Below are positions 31,017 to 42,300 of a DNA stretch of 64,000 nt, piece after piece. The translations under genes and the position numbers were made by a program. The notes beneath the pieces were generated by a model, which had not been told where the DNA came from, made no database searches, and saw nothing but the letters and a program-made list of their open reading frames with translations. The stretch lies in the NCBI RefSeq assembly GCF_004359215.1, contig NC_090610.1, positions 839,308 through 903,307 of the forward strand, written 5' to 3'. This stretch comes from Bremia lactucae (Eukaryota; Oomycota; Peronosporomycetes; Peronosporales; Peronosporaceae). The first letter of the stretch is position 1; the number at the start of each line of letters is the position of its first letter.

Positions 31017-33200
31017 GGACGTATTCGCGAAGTATCTTCTCGAGGATACGACTTATTCTATCTGACCGTCTGTTTCCGGATGGTCAGAAGTTGACATTTT
31101 TAAATGTGTTCCAAGTAATTCGAACACAAATTGCCAAAATTCCGCCGTAAATCTGGGGTCTTGATAGGAGACCAGTTCACGGGGTAACCCATGGAGTCGA
31201 AAAATCGTGTCAACAATGACACGAGGACAGCCTTTAGTTGTGATTGACTCCGAGACTGTTGCAAGATGGACCATCTTGCTGAAACGATCAATAAACATAA
31301 GAATGTTATTATTCTAAAGATCATCATCGGGAAATCTGAAGACGAATTTCATACAAATGGACTGCCTAAACTCTGCCAAAACAGGCAGAGGTTGTAAACA
31401 AGCACGGGATGAAGCACTGGGCTTTACCCGTTGACAAACTTTGTAAGCACGTATGTTGCGGACGAACTCATACTGACGTCGCGACTTATCTTGAGATAAG
31501 TCTTTACAAGTCCCACGATGACCACGTATTGGTGCATCGTGACACTCATTCAGTATGAATGAGTGTCACGATGCACCAATACGTGGTCAGTATGAGGGTG
31601 GATGACGACACGAGGTGTGTCGCCAGCAATGGCTGTGTTGCACAGTAACCGTTGCGCGTTGTGTATGGATCTGTTGAGGATCGATGCAATTTCGACAATC
31701 CTTTTATGGATTGTTGGGATGAATTATAAAGATAATCAATCAACCCTTTAAGAGCCTTATCTTCGTCATAGGCACTTCTAACGTCGTCAAGTAATGTTGA
31801 CGACGGAACACTTATTGTTGCAACATTGGGTTCATGCACCCTGTTGATTGGTGCAACAGTGAGCTTATCCTCACAGTTGTTTTGTGCCGCCGACTCAAAA
31901 TCGGGCCAGCGTGTAAGTGCATCAGCGACGGCATTAAGTCATCCTGGTTTATATTCCACGGAGAAATTATACTCCGCGAAGAAGGATAGCCACCTCGCCA
32001 TTCTTTGCGAGAGGTAAGGGCTATTTACGGCTGTGCGTAATGACACATGGTCCGTGTATACGATGAACGGTCTATCTCCGAGGAGATAAACCCTAAACTT
32101 AGCCAGTGCATGTTTCATGGCAAGAAGTTTCTTGTCATGCTTTGGGTTATTGCGTCCAGGTGTTGCAGCTGACGCGATTGGCAACAGACGACGCGCTGTA
32201 GTATAATTAGTCAATCATATAGCATTCCGCTTGCGGTCACTGCTGTGAACAGAATATTCCCGTTCACGCATAAGGATCTGATAGAATCCATCCATCAGAT
32301 CCGTTGACGAAAATATGGTACTCTTTCGCATACTATCAATAATTACGTCTTTCTACGGTATCCGCGTTTGAACCGGTACATTTGCGGCATTCAATTTATT
32401 GAACGCAAGCACAATCCGCCATCCTCCTGTTGCTTTACGCACACAGAGTGTCGGAGAGCTATGTGGGGAGGTTGACTCCTACGCATGGCACGCTGCTAGC
32501 GATCGGCAAAGTATTTGTCGATCGTTAATACTTGTTTACGAGGCAATGGCCATTGCTTCATGACACAGTATCTAGAACCAGGAATTAGGTCGATTTCGTG
32601 TCGAGTGCCTTTATCATTAGGCAATTCGCACGGTACTGATTCAGGAAAGACATCCTTAAATTATATTAAATCCTCATACAATGGATTTGTCTTCAAAGAC
32701 TCCCAGGATTGGGACGTAAAATGTTCCATCCGAGTCTTCCCATCGATGATACATTTGACCAACGATGATTTGCCGAGAACCCGTGTGATAGTATTACCGC
32801 CCGATATCGGCTACGTACTTGTCATCTGTGACAAGTACGCATATCTGCTTGACTTTCTCACAATGCAGATCACGCAAGAATCATTTCGGTGCTAGCGTTG
32901 GTAATTGAGTTATCTCCATATTTATCTTCGGAGGCGCTTTCAGGTCAAGCGTAAATAAGCGCCTACGTTTAATACGTTGTTTACCAAGACATTTAATGTC
33001 TCAGTTTCCTCTTGGAATACATTTTTAAAGGTTTCTGGGGACTTATTCCCGCAGATTCGTGGTGAATTATACCCTCAAGTTTTTTTTGGCGAGTATCTTC
33101 TCCAACTGCCTCTAGCTGTGGCTGCGCAACCGCAGCGAGATCCTCTACGATCGACACTTCAGTCGATCTAGGACTTTCGCGCTGTCTCTAACAAAAAGGC
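31017..33200 (-). pseudogene. Gypsy C4 pol: integrase, RNase H, reverse transcriptase (truncated)
   Basis: From right to left: linker after protease (33200-32650), reverse transcriptase debris (32650-32220), RNase H (32214-31939, SLRTAVNSPYLSQRMARWLS), linker (31839-31740), integrase zinc region and core (31560-31053; MFIDRFSKMVHLATVSESIT, DHPETDGQIE). Integrase is cut at 31017 next to an LTR fragment, so the C-terminal module, the antisense ORF and most of the 3' LTR are missing. A perfect 32-bp hairpin sits in the zinc-domain region at 31521-31587. Confidence 0.8.
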
Positions 33201-33204
33201 GTTT

Positions 33205-33825
33205 CTAATATTCTTCGATGTTGCTTTTAAGCAAGCATCCTTGTCTCGTACCACTCAACTTATTTGAGCGGTCGAACTTCCACGCTACATGTGCTTGTCC
33301 GCAGCCGTCGGTATCTAACTCCACAAAGTGATGGGTTTTCACACTGAAGTCTTGTGCTGTCGGGCAAACGACCGAACCAGAAGTGAGGCCATCGCACTCA
33401 CTCGAAGGACATCCACACGCTTGTGGGCGATCCAAGACGTTCATTAGATGGCCATCTGATAAACGAGAGGCAGGCATCGTCACAGCTCGATGCTGCCAGG
33501 TTATGCATAGCTCATACTTTCTGAGCCATGGTAATCCAACGATGACATCAAAATTATCGTCCCAACCCAGTACGATGAAATCATCATCGTGCTGTGTACC
33601 CTTTAACGAGCACTGGATGCCAACTACAAGTTTCTTTACTGTTACAGTTACAGATGCGCCTGTTGCTAGGCGCACTGACATCCTCGTTAGAGGGATATCG
33701 CGCTCAATAAATTTGGGTCTGCGATCTTCTTGCGATCGACGCCCCACAATCAATAGTGACAATTTAAGTGCCACTATAATTTTCAAGGTGATGAGTTTAA
33801 CCTCATCACCTGGACAGTTACACAT
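33205..33825 (-). pseudogene. Gypsy C4 protease region
   Basis: The longest open frame in any C copy (206 codons). It contains DFIVLGWDDNFDVIVGLPWL followed by RKYELCITWQ, the conserved C-terminal part of retroviral-type aspartic proteases in gypsy elements. The active-site Asp-Cys/Ser-Gly-Ala-Ser seen in C3 is missing: the sequence passes from LKIIVALKLS straight to IVGRRSQEDRR. The fragment would therefore be inactive. The frame continues into the linker before reverse transcriptase. Confidence 0.75.
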
Positions 33826-33917
33826 ATTGTTTGTGTGTGAGGAGCAACTTTCGTCAAAAGGTTTGCAAATTCTTCAAACGTTGCTGGATCAGTAGAGCGC
33901 TCCGCACCTACTGACCC

Positions 33918-35005
33918 CTACCGTTTTTGACGGTCCGCTTCGCTTTTGCGATTTCGCAACAGCGTCAGATCCACGTCTTCCACTATTCCGAGCGGGAGGA
34001 CGATCGTTTTGCTCAGTGTTTCTAGGTACTGAGCGTGGGGCACTACATGTATTGGCTCATCTTCAAAAAACGATTGCATTTTTACATCGTTTGTGACATG
34101 AAGAGCGAGGTTTTTCGCTCTCCAAATACAAAAGGTCCATAGGTTCTGGGCCTCCGTTTTTTTTTCTCTTCGGGGACGATAAGCTCCAAGGTGGACGAAA
34201 GCCTGTTTTAGGCTGAAGTCCTCCTGTACCGTTATAGAGATCGCTTGGTCTAGCGGCTCTAATTCGAATCGGAACAGGTGAGTCTTGATAGGACCGTCTG
34301 CAAGACCTTTGATAAACAGATTTACCTTTGTGTATCTATTGGTTGACTCACGATACAACTTAATAGGTATCGTGTATGCTGGGCATAAGCATAAAGATCA
34401 CGCTTGCCCTGCTTCAAATCCAGAAGCTCGGCTCGAGCCCTGCATTCGACACGTCGGCTCAATTGTTTGCCTGAGCCGGGTGCTAAAGACATCATACGAC
34501 CCAAAACAAATAGGTCGTGGGGCTTTAGCCCCAAAACGCAAGATTTGCACGTCCGGCTAAGCTAGACATGCAAAATTTATTTCCGTCGCATCATGCTCTT
34601 TAGCGCGGTTTCTAATACGACAATCTATCATAAAAGGGAGTCAACCTAAACTTAAAAATTTCGATCTTTAGGCTTTCGGGTCGACGTGGAAGCGTCGGCT
34701 CGCTAGCAGCCTGTAAATGCTGCTCTCTCAACAGTTCTAACTTTTGAGCACCCTGTTAAATTAACACATCTGCGTCTTAAGAGCCTTGCTGGGGAAGCAA
34801 TACTATATTTTACTACAGCCGCATGTTGCTCGTCGCTTTGTAGAGCGAAAAACATGGCGCTAACAGCTGTTCCTCCTACGGCCAAATTCGTACATTCGAT
34901 CGCTTTCCATTCGAGGTCACTTAAATGAGTGAAACTTTCACGCGCTGGGTTGTAGTCTTCTTGAGAGGCTTGAAAGCTCTCTTCTTCATCATCTAACATG
35001 TCCAT
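33918..35005 (-). pseudogene. Gypsy C4 gag
   Basis: Starts at ATG 35005 (MDMLDDEEESFQASQEDYN; compare MDIMDEEGGNFQ in C1), about 35 bp after the primer binding site. The N-terminal segment THLSDLEWKAIE is shared with C1 and C5. The C-terminal part is at 34358-33918 (FIKGLADGPIKTHLFRFELE), typical of the retrotransposon gag capsid region. Stops and frameshifts lie between them, and the zinc knuckle is not intact. Confidence 0.78.
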
Positions 35006-35040
35006 GATGGATGGTACGTGCGTGGGCCATTAAACGGGCT

Positions 35041-35054
35041 ACGAAGTGCTTCCA
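35041..35054 (-). promoter_or_regulatory. Primer binding site of gypsy C4
   Basis: ACGAAGTGCTTCCA is the reverse complement of TGGAAGCACTTCGT and lies 2 bp inside the LTR that begins at 35057. It differs by one base from the C5 site (reverse at 57374-57387). Confidence 0.6.
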
Positions 35055-35363
35055 GGCGTAACGGGGCACCCTTTGCTAGTACTGATTACAGTACTAGTCA
35101 ACCCATACTAATTAAAGCGAAGGTGGGAGGCCCCAAATACTTCACGTACACGGCGGGCAGAGGAAAGTGTCGAAGTAGCTAAGAAGTCTTAGCCACTAAA
35201 GGTAAATCCTAAGACCTTAGAATGGGGAAAAGTAAGCCTGTATTAATATATCAAGATCTTTCAAAACGATCTTCTATCTACTGGCTTAAATAACTAAATA
35301 TGCAATGCGCCTCCTTGCGCGATGCCTAATCTTGTCTTGCAACGATTGGCGCGGTTGATTTAA

Positions 35364-37448
35364 GAGGAATTTACAAACTGGGGATGAAATAGAAAATAGT
35401 TACAACATGGGGAGTGGTTCCATGATAATTACAATTTGAGGAGCGATTTTGTAAAAAGTGGGGAGTTATTCTTCGGCGCGCACCACACAATCCATGGATT
35501 TGTCGTTTCACTCACTATCAGTCAATTGAGTACATATTCACTACTATAGAGCAACACGAGCATGACAACGCGGCAACAACACTGGAAGGTTTACAAATTA
35601 ACGACACATTTGCCATAGCTGTAGAAGGAAGGGCTGCCATTGAAGAGTGTTACGCGGCAACAACACTAGAAGGCTCACAGATTAACGACATATTTTCCAC
35701 AGCTGTAGAAGGAAGGACTAGTATATCATTTCAAAGAGTCCCTTTTTATCACAAAATCGATAAAGCCAATCTCTTATCGGTTGCGTGTCCGTGTCAAGGG
35801 GGATGATGAGAGGTCAAATCAATGTCCTTTCGCGATAACCATAAACCGCGGGAAAAAGAATGTCTGCTACGTGCTGTTAAGATCACCCCTCAATCAGAAG
35901 CCTGTCCAACCTACCTCAAACTAGTACGCCTACTTCCGACGTCTTTGGCGATATTTGCCAGACCACTAGCGAATGGAATCGACAACCTTCGACCGCGAGC
36001 TATTGTAACCATGCATTTGGGAGCTCGATAAATATACTGGGCTGGATGGAGAAGTCTGCAAATAGTCAAGAAACGATCATTGCAAGATGCTAAGGAGAGT
36101 TACCCAAAAACTCAACCATTGCTCGAGTCGCTGAAGGCAAATAATCCGAAGTCAATCACTGATTTTGTGAATAGCCAATCAGGCGAATTTTATCGCGCAT
36201 TCTTAAGACTTTCTCAGTGCAGCATTCTCAAGACCTATTTTCAAGCTCGATGCATGTCACTCCACTGCGGAGATATACGAAGGTGTCTATATGTCTTGTC
36301 AGACTTTGGATGGAACAGGACAATTCGTTCCAACCGCTTTTGCTGCCGCACCTATAGAAAATAGTGATAACTGGAGATACTTTTGCGCCCTCCTGCTGAA
36401 AGCAGTTTCTGGAATCAACTCCTCGCAGGTAACCATCACTAGCGATTGTGAAAAAGGGATTGAGAACGCGTTGTCCATTATTGACCCCCGAGCTCAACAT
36501 CGCGCCTGCGTTTATCATATTGAGAAATATGTTGTTTTCCGCTTCAAAACCAATTTTTATGGAAAGATATGGAAGGCAGCAAAGGCCCTGAAAAGGGAAG
36601 CGTACGAAGAAGCTCTTACAGAAATCTCGGAAATGAACCATTAGGCCGCATTGTATCCCAGCAACATTCCCTTGCACTCCGGGACACGTGTGAAAGCGGC
36701 TCCATGCTTTGACCATGTAATCTCAAACATGGCGGAGTCAATAAGCTCCTGGATCAATGAAAAGAGGGCCATGGAACCCTTCGATGCCACCATCCATATT
36801 GCGCAAAAAAATGGAGTAATGTTTTTGTACGGAAATCAAAACATCTAGGAACTGTTGGACCTCAATCAGCCATAGTAGCAAGCCAGCTCCTCTCATTGTT
36901 CAGGGAAGCTCGTCAGAAAAAGGTTACCAAATGAACAGTTCAGTTGTTGACGTTCGTGGAAAAAAACGATAGGTTGCCGAGTCGTTGACCTTAGCAGAAA
37001 GACTTATGCCCGCCTGAAATTTCAACAATACATATTTCCTTGTGTGCATGTGTGCGCCGCGCTCTTGAGAGGGACCCATCTACTTACATGCATCCTTCTT
37101 ATTCACTTGAATCTCTTTCTCTTCTGTACTCCGGCACCGTAATTGCGGTTGATGGTGATACATGCATCCCAGGTGGCGTGACAATCCCACCTGCTGCTGT
37201 GCATCAAGCCGGAAGACCCGAAAAACAGGCACGCATACGCAGCCGGGAGACGGAATTCAGCATTGCTGATAGGCTGCAATGTTCTATATGTGGCAAAGTA
37301 GGGTTTAATGGCCGTACTCATGGTAGAATTAAAAATTGTAATTATTCATAATTACTTATGAAAATCGCTCCCCAAATTGTTATAATTATGGAATCACTTC
37401 CCATATTGTAATTATTTTCTATTTCACTTTCAAATTTCTGAATTTTTC
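35364..37448 (+). mobile_element. Mutator-like element (MULE), 2085 bp
   Basis: The terminal inverted repeats are about 85 bp and imperfect. The left end contains GATGAAATAGAAAATAGTTA and GGAGCGATTTT. The right end (37362-37448), reversed, contains GTGAAATAGAAAATAATTA and the same GGAGCGATTTT. Target sites TTGATTTAA (35355-35363) and ATGATTTAA (37449-37457) match at 8 of 9 bases; 9-11 bp is usual for MULEs. The internal transposase confirms the assignment. It is inserted in a family C LTR, so it is younger than element C4. Confidence 0.9.
36080..37351 (+). pseudogene. MULE transposase, broken
   Basis: Pieces follow the order of Mutator-type transposases. The first catalytic region is IFKLDACHSTAE (near 36235-36275). 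MSCQTLDGTGQFVPTAFAAA (36291-36350) then leads into PIENSDNWRYFCALLLKAV, the conserved stretch around the second acidic region. After it come SDCEKGIENA and CVYHIEKY (about 36440-36530). Downstream, FDHVISNMAESISSWI (36710-36760) leads to a SWIM-type zinc finger near 37010-37060: FPCVHVCAAL keeps the C-x-H half, but the first pair of cysteines is replaced (TYARL). A final CSICGKVGF knuckle is near 37280. A frameshift in the N-terminal part and stops after 36644 and 36848 make it non-functional. Confidence 0.85.
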
Positions 37449-37628
37449 ATGATTTAAATTTAAATCAACTATGCATAGATCTAATGTCTTATTGCGTTAA
37501 TATTACCAAATTTGGTAATACTGGACAAAATTAATAAAAAAAAAAATTATGTATTTTTTCTCGTCGTAAATAATATTTATAATTCCTATTGTAGGAAATA
37601 ATATTTATGTAAGAGACACCACATTACA

Positions 37629-38079
37629 AATAAGGGTGCGACTATCGCCCCTTTCCTGTGTGAATATGAAGCCCATCCCCCGTCGCTTCTTTACCTAGTG
37701 ACAACACACAAAAAAGAATTAGGTTAATACAAATACTCCGGTGCATGCATCAATCGAGAGGAAGCACCATTGAGCATGTCATAGGCGTCAAGAGGCAGCG
37801 TCGACGACGGCAGGCGTGAAGAAGTGTGTACACGACGTCTCGCGTATAAGCTTCACCCGAGATCAGGGCGCGGGTATGCGGATGCAGAACGTGCAACGCA
37901 GGGAAAGCGCGCGCTGCGTCTGCTTCAAGTCCGCGTTCTGAGCTCCTAAGAATGCGTCCGCCATAATGCGAATATACATAATGGCAAAAACAGTTTCAAG
38001 AACACGGAATTTATAATGTATCTTACGTAAAACCAATCATCGTATTTGTTAACACCGATTAGTTAATCAGAGGTATTTT
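37629..38079 (-). other. Possible decayed coding region, GC-rich patch
   Basis: The minus strand between about 37990 and 37725 is GC-rich compared with its surroundings and has codon-like content in two frames: an ATG frame (MADAFLGAQNADLKQTQRAL) broken near 37870, and a second ending LPLDAYDMLNGASSRLMHAP and a stop near 37726. These could be parts of an old host gene or a gene with an intron I could not place. I do not recognise a family. Confidence 0.25.
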
Positions 38080-38247
38080 GTCTGTGGCAATCGTCAAAAC
38101 GTCTGTGGCAATCATCAAAACGTCTGTGGCAATAGTCAAAACGTCTGTGGCAATCATCAAAACGTCTGTGGCAATAGTCAAAACGTCTGTGGCAATAGTC
38201 AAAACGTCTGTGGAAATAGTCAAATCGTCTGTGACAAGAGTCGCATC
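38080..38247. repeat. Minisatellite, 8 units of 21 bp
   Basis: Units follow GTCTGTGGCAATAGTCAAAAC. The first six vary only at two internal positions (CG, CA or AG before TC), and the last two are more diverged. The period is a multiple of three, so the minus strand has an open frame (38284-38063) encoding a repeated heptapeptide CHRRFDD/CHRRFDY. No other evidence supports translation. Confidence 0.9.
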
Positions 38248-38255
38248 CTACAAAT

Positions 38256-38913
38256 AAAGATAGAAGATCGTTACGTAGGAACATATCACATTAATACAGT
38301 TCTACTTTTAAGCCTTGATTTTTTTCATTTTAGTAGCTAAGACTTCTTAGCTACTTAGAATCTTCCTCTACACGTTGTGTACGTGAAGAAGTCGAGGCAC
38401 TCCACCTTCACTGTAACCTGTGTAGGTTAAATTGTACTGTTATCAGTACTAGTGTAACGGGGTGTATCGTTACATGAAATTAACACTTAAAGGTTGTTAA
38501 TTATTATATTATCTAAAAGGTAGATAATATTTGGAGAATATAACTTTATATAGAAATGCTCGGAAATCTTATCCATAAATAGGTATAAGCCGTTATATCT
38601 ATTTATCCCGCAGACTAATTAGCTGTAAACGTAAACAAAGAGAGAGATAGATAAGATTCCAATTGCATTTTAGTACTAGTTAACATTAAGCTAGCATTAA
38701 CAGATAGAAAGAAGAGAACCTATAATATATTAATACAGTTTTCTTTTGCCTCGTTAAGGTAGTTGTCGTAAAGAGAAGTCTTCCTCTGCAGGGACTAGTG
38801 TACGTGAACTGACGTAAGGCACCACTCGCAACTGAAGCAGTGCAAAGTGGACTTGTACTGAAGCAGTACAAGTCATAGTGCCCCGTTACAACTAGCGAAA
38901 GGTGTCCGTTACA
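38256..38913 (+). repeat. Family C LTR, 3' half, containing a solo family B LTR
   Basis: GATAGAAGATCGTTACG … GTTATCAGTACTAG (38256-38452) and ACTAGCGAAAGGTGTCCGTTACA without its first five bases (38896-38913) are one family C LTR end split by the family B LTR. The part upstream of 38256 is lost beside the minisatellite. Confidence 0.8.
38453..38890 (+). repeat. Solo LTR, family B (438 bp), with perfect target-site duplication
   Basis: Runs from TGTAACGGGGTGTATCG to TGCCCCGTTACA, flanked by ACTAG on both sides (38448-38452 and 38891-38895). The perfect 5-bp duplication and TG...CA ends show integrase-mediated insertion followed by loss of the internal region through LTR-LTR recombination. Confidence 0.9.
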
Positions 38914-38929
38914 ATTTATCTTTTTAAAA

Positions 38930-39124
38930 AGTCTGTTCGAACCAGGGACCGTAAGGTATCCGTGGCACGTGTAAAGTGTATATTGTGCATTCGCTCTAGC
39001 TAGGATATGCGTGGCATGGTACGCAAGTTCCTTCACATTCAAAAACACCAGCACTAATGTAATATTTGCTTTTTTCACCGGCAAATTGTATTATAAATCA
39101 ACGCCGATCGGTTTCAAACGGACT
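38930..39124. mobile_element. Small MITE (195 bp) with 8-bp target-site duplication
   Basis: Starts AGTCTGTTCGAACC and ends GGTTTCAAACGGACT, inverted repeats of about 14-15 bp with one indel. It is flanked by TTTTAAAA at 38922-38929 and 39125-39132. An 8-bp duplication is typical of hAT-type elements. There is no coding content. It lies about 220 bp past the stop of the E(z) gene. Confidence 0.72.
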
Positions 39125-39341
39125 TTTTAAAAGCATCTATTGTAAATATTAAATGGGCTTCCAGAAAAATCATAACAAGTCAATTTGCAATTACATGGCA
39201 TCAGGAGTATTACAATATGTTCGCCAAACTCTCCTTCCAAAATGTTACCTCCTCCAAGTATATTTCGAATTTCTTCGAGAAATATCCTTGAGAATTTAGC
39301 GTATAAATTTGTTAGAGCTGTTTTTTTCAATTCCGCCTTTT

Positions 39342-42300
39342 TTAAGATGGTAGACGCGCGGATCCTTGAATACGAAGCTGGCTCCAATCAGGAGCTGTTT
39401 CTCCATGGTATCCGTAATCAAAGAAGAGTTCTTCGTCTTTGGCAATGTCTTGCTGAGCCCATATGGAAATTCGATGCTCACCTTTGACAGTTAATATCTT
39501 TCCTTTGCAGTTCTTGTTCTCTGTTGAGTGGTTTGCAAATTTGCTTTTATTGCCTTTGCGAATGGCATCAACAACCGAATCATCATCAACATCAAATAAA
39601 AAACTGATGGTCATCTTGTCGTAAATGCTACCACGACGTTCTGCCTCATCTTGGGAAAGGAGTGCACCATGGTATTCGTAAATAAACTCACCACGTTTGA
39701 TCGGTTGCAAGGCAAAGGCACCCCACCCGTGCGTGGTAGAGTATGCGACGCCAACTTTTTTGTGCAGACCACGCAAGACATTCACGTTACAACAGATACC
39801 TAAGTCCAAAGCGGACATGTTCCTGCGTTTCTCATCAAATACTATCGCAGGCACTTCACTAGCACCACAAGTAAAACATGTATCAGGATTGCACTCGCGT
39901 GCAGCAACCAAGCACGGACACGCCTTGGTTCGGCAATTGCCGAGGCTGCACTTGCATCCGGGAAACCTATATCTCTGTCGTTAGACACGGTACAACAACA
40001 TTGATGGGTCGAAGACAAAACAAACCTGTTGAGGCAATCACGAGAGCAGGAGCACGCCTTGTCACAAGTGTGGTCTCGAGTCATGCAGGAACAGTCCGTC
40101 GAATTGCAGGCTCCTTGGTGGTTGCATGGCTCGTACTCGTGGTTAACTTCTTTGTCTTTTAATCGGTTATTAATGCTTCTGCTCAATAGAATACGACTGT
40201 TCTTATTGCGCAAATTTCTCTCCCTGCTACGCTTTCGACCGTTTCCGAGTGAGCGATTTTGATTTGACAGTAGGGTAGCCTCCATTGAGCCGTTGCGAAA
40301 AGACTTACTTTGCTGTTCGGACTCCAAGAACGACTTCACTTCCTTGCAAGGCAAAGACTTGATTATAGACGAGATGATGCAAGCGTTATCGCCGAGAATT
40401 ATCCGAAGCTTTTGAAGTAAAACAACTTCAGTCTCACTAAGTTCGCTTGAGTTATTCTTCTTCTGATCGAATGTGCGACAGGTTTCACCAAACGCGAGAT
40501 TTTCCTTTTTCCAACACTCGCTGGAGCACTCCTCATCAGCTTTTAATGATCTGTTAATAACATCAGTCACCTGGGCATAATAAGAGTCATCGAGATATTC
40601 GGACTTATCTGCCACCGGCGGATATATCTGTACGCGTTGGGACTGCTTCGTTCTGGACGCCCGAATAGTTTGCTTTGTTAGACTTTGACTCGCTATGCTG
40701 CTGATTTTTGTCGCCGTGCGGGTAGATCGTCGAGACTCATTCACTTCTCTCACAAATACTACTTCCTCACTAGTTGCAGTCTCGTAGCATGATTTGATTG
40801 ATCCATTTTCAATCGTACTACCTTCAACTATTAGCGCATCCTCGAGATTGTGGCCTTCGACTGATTTAGTCTCTTCAGCTGAGAAACGGCTACTATCTGG
40901 TGCGATTGTGGTTGCCAGAAGCCTGGCACTGGAAGTAGAGCTATCCGGACTTGGAATAAAAGTATATGTGCTGTTGTTCTGCTCTATTTTCTTCCGAGCT
41001 GCCAGGGCCACAGCCGATAGATGAAGCGGTGGATTCATGGGATCCATTCGATGCGATGGTAGCGGGTGCTCAATACCATGTTCGAGGCAATGATAGTCGT
41101 AACACCGTCGGCAAAACATGTCGCGATAAGTAATGAGCAGCTGCGAATAATCTTTAGAGAGCCGCAGCCCCAATCCGAATGCACGAATGGCATAATTCTT
41201 GGCAAGATTCGAATCAAAGTGCGAAATTGGTGGTGCTAACCGTTCTTCTAAAGTATTCCTAGACACTTTGGTCGCTTGAAGTACTGATCCCAAAGCTGTC
41301 ATCCTTTTTAGCGGTATATCAATTGTCCTGCGTGCAATAACATTCTTTGCTTCCTCTACACGACGTGCCGCTAAAGTTGTCGAGTCATTCAGTTCCTTCA
41401 TTTCAGTGTAGTTGGAGGAAGCTTGAGCAAAGCCAGATACTTTTTTTAATGCCGTAAATACCTGATCAGAGGAGCCATATTCTCGAATAACCAGGTGAAG
41501 CATGCACTCGTTCATTTCGCCATCTATACCAGTCGACAGCGACGAAGCTTCAGGTACCACTGCATCATACCAAGCTTCGTCGATATCTGCACCGTCATCA
41601 TCTTCACCAAAATATGGCTTGTAACGCAAGATTGGATCGTCCTCCACGCGAATATTAGCCTTTAAGCCAATATAAGCAGTGCATTTGCTCAATGGTCGAA
41701 TGCTTGGAAGCTGAGTAACGTCCTGAAAATTTAAATTTTCTTTGAAATTTACCGCATCACCCCATACGATCGAATATCCCAGCGACAACTTTTGTGTCAG
41801 CTTCTCTCGTTTCATTTGACACAGCAAATATTTTTCGAGTTTTGAGACATCACCTAAACGCATGCTAACAGCTTCACCCGAGGATGAGCCACAACCTTAA
41901 CACTTAACAACACAGATAACTTACGATGAGATGTCGTCCATTCTTTCTGTAGCGTCTTAAGTGCAGCAAGATAAGTCTTAACTTTTGCGCGAGCTTCAAG
42001 TAGAATCGCCGACGATTTCCGTTCGTGACACGCTCGTAATCGAGGGAGAGTTTGTTGAATAAAATCGTTTACGCGAGCATCCATGTCGTCTTGTGTGACG
42101 AATAGCTCAGGGTCACTGGAAACAATTGCAATTGGTGGCGACTTCAAGCTGCTACTATAGCCGTCAACCGCATCTGTTTAATCAGCAGTAGTTACGTGAC
42201 AACTATAGGCTACATGCTCGGCATATATATGCAGCGCTTACCGTAGGTAAGCAAAGATCGTTCATGCTCTGAAAAAAAGGGAAGGGCCACATTTGAAACT

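Larger units (their letters stand above)
35057..37628 (-). repeat. 5' LTR of gypsy C4, split by a MULE
   Basis: Left part 35057-35363 and right part 37449-37628 together form one reverse family C LTR (about 490 bp), ending GACACCACATTACA. A Mutator-like element occupies the middle and is flanked by a duplicated 9-bp site. Confidence 0.85.

Noticed and set aside
38080..38247. CRISPR-like array
   Set aside because: Units are contiguous 21-bp repeats without spacers, in a eukaryotic context; it is a minisatellite.
38925..39010. Possible tRNA gene on the minus strand (GGTTCGAAC B-box-like, followed by TTTTT)
   Set aside because: No D arm or paired acceptor stem can be drawn. The motif is the terminal repeat of a 195-bp MITE with 8-bp target duplications.
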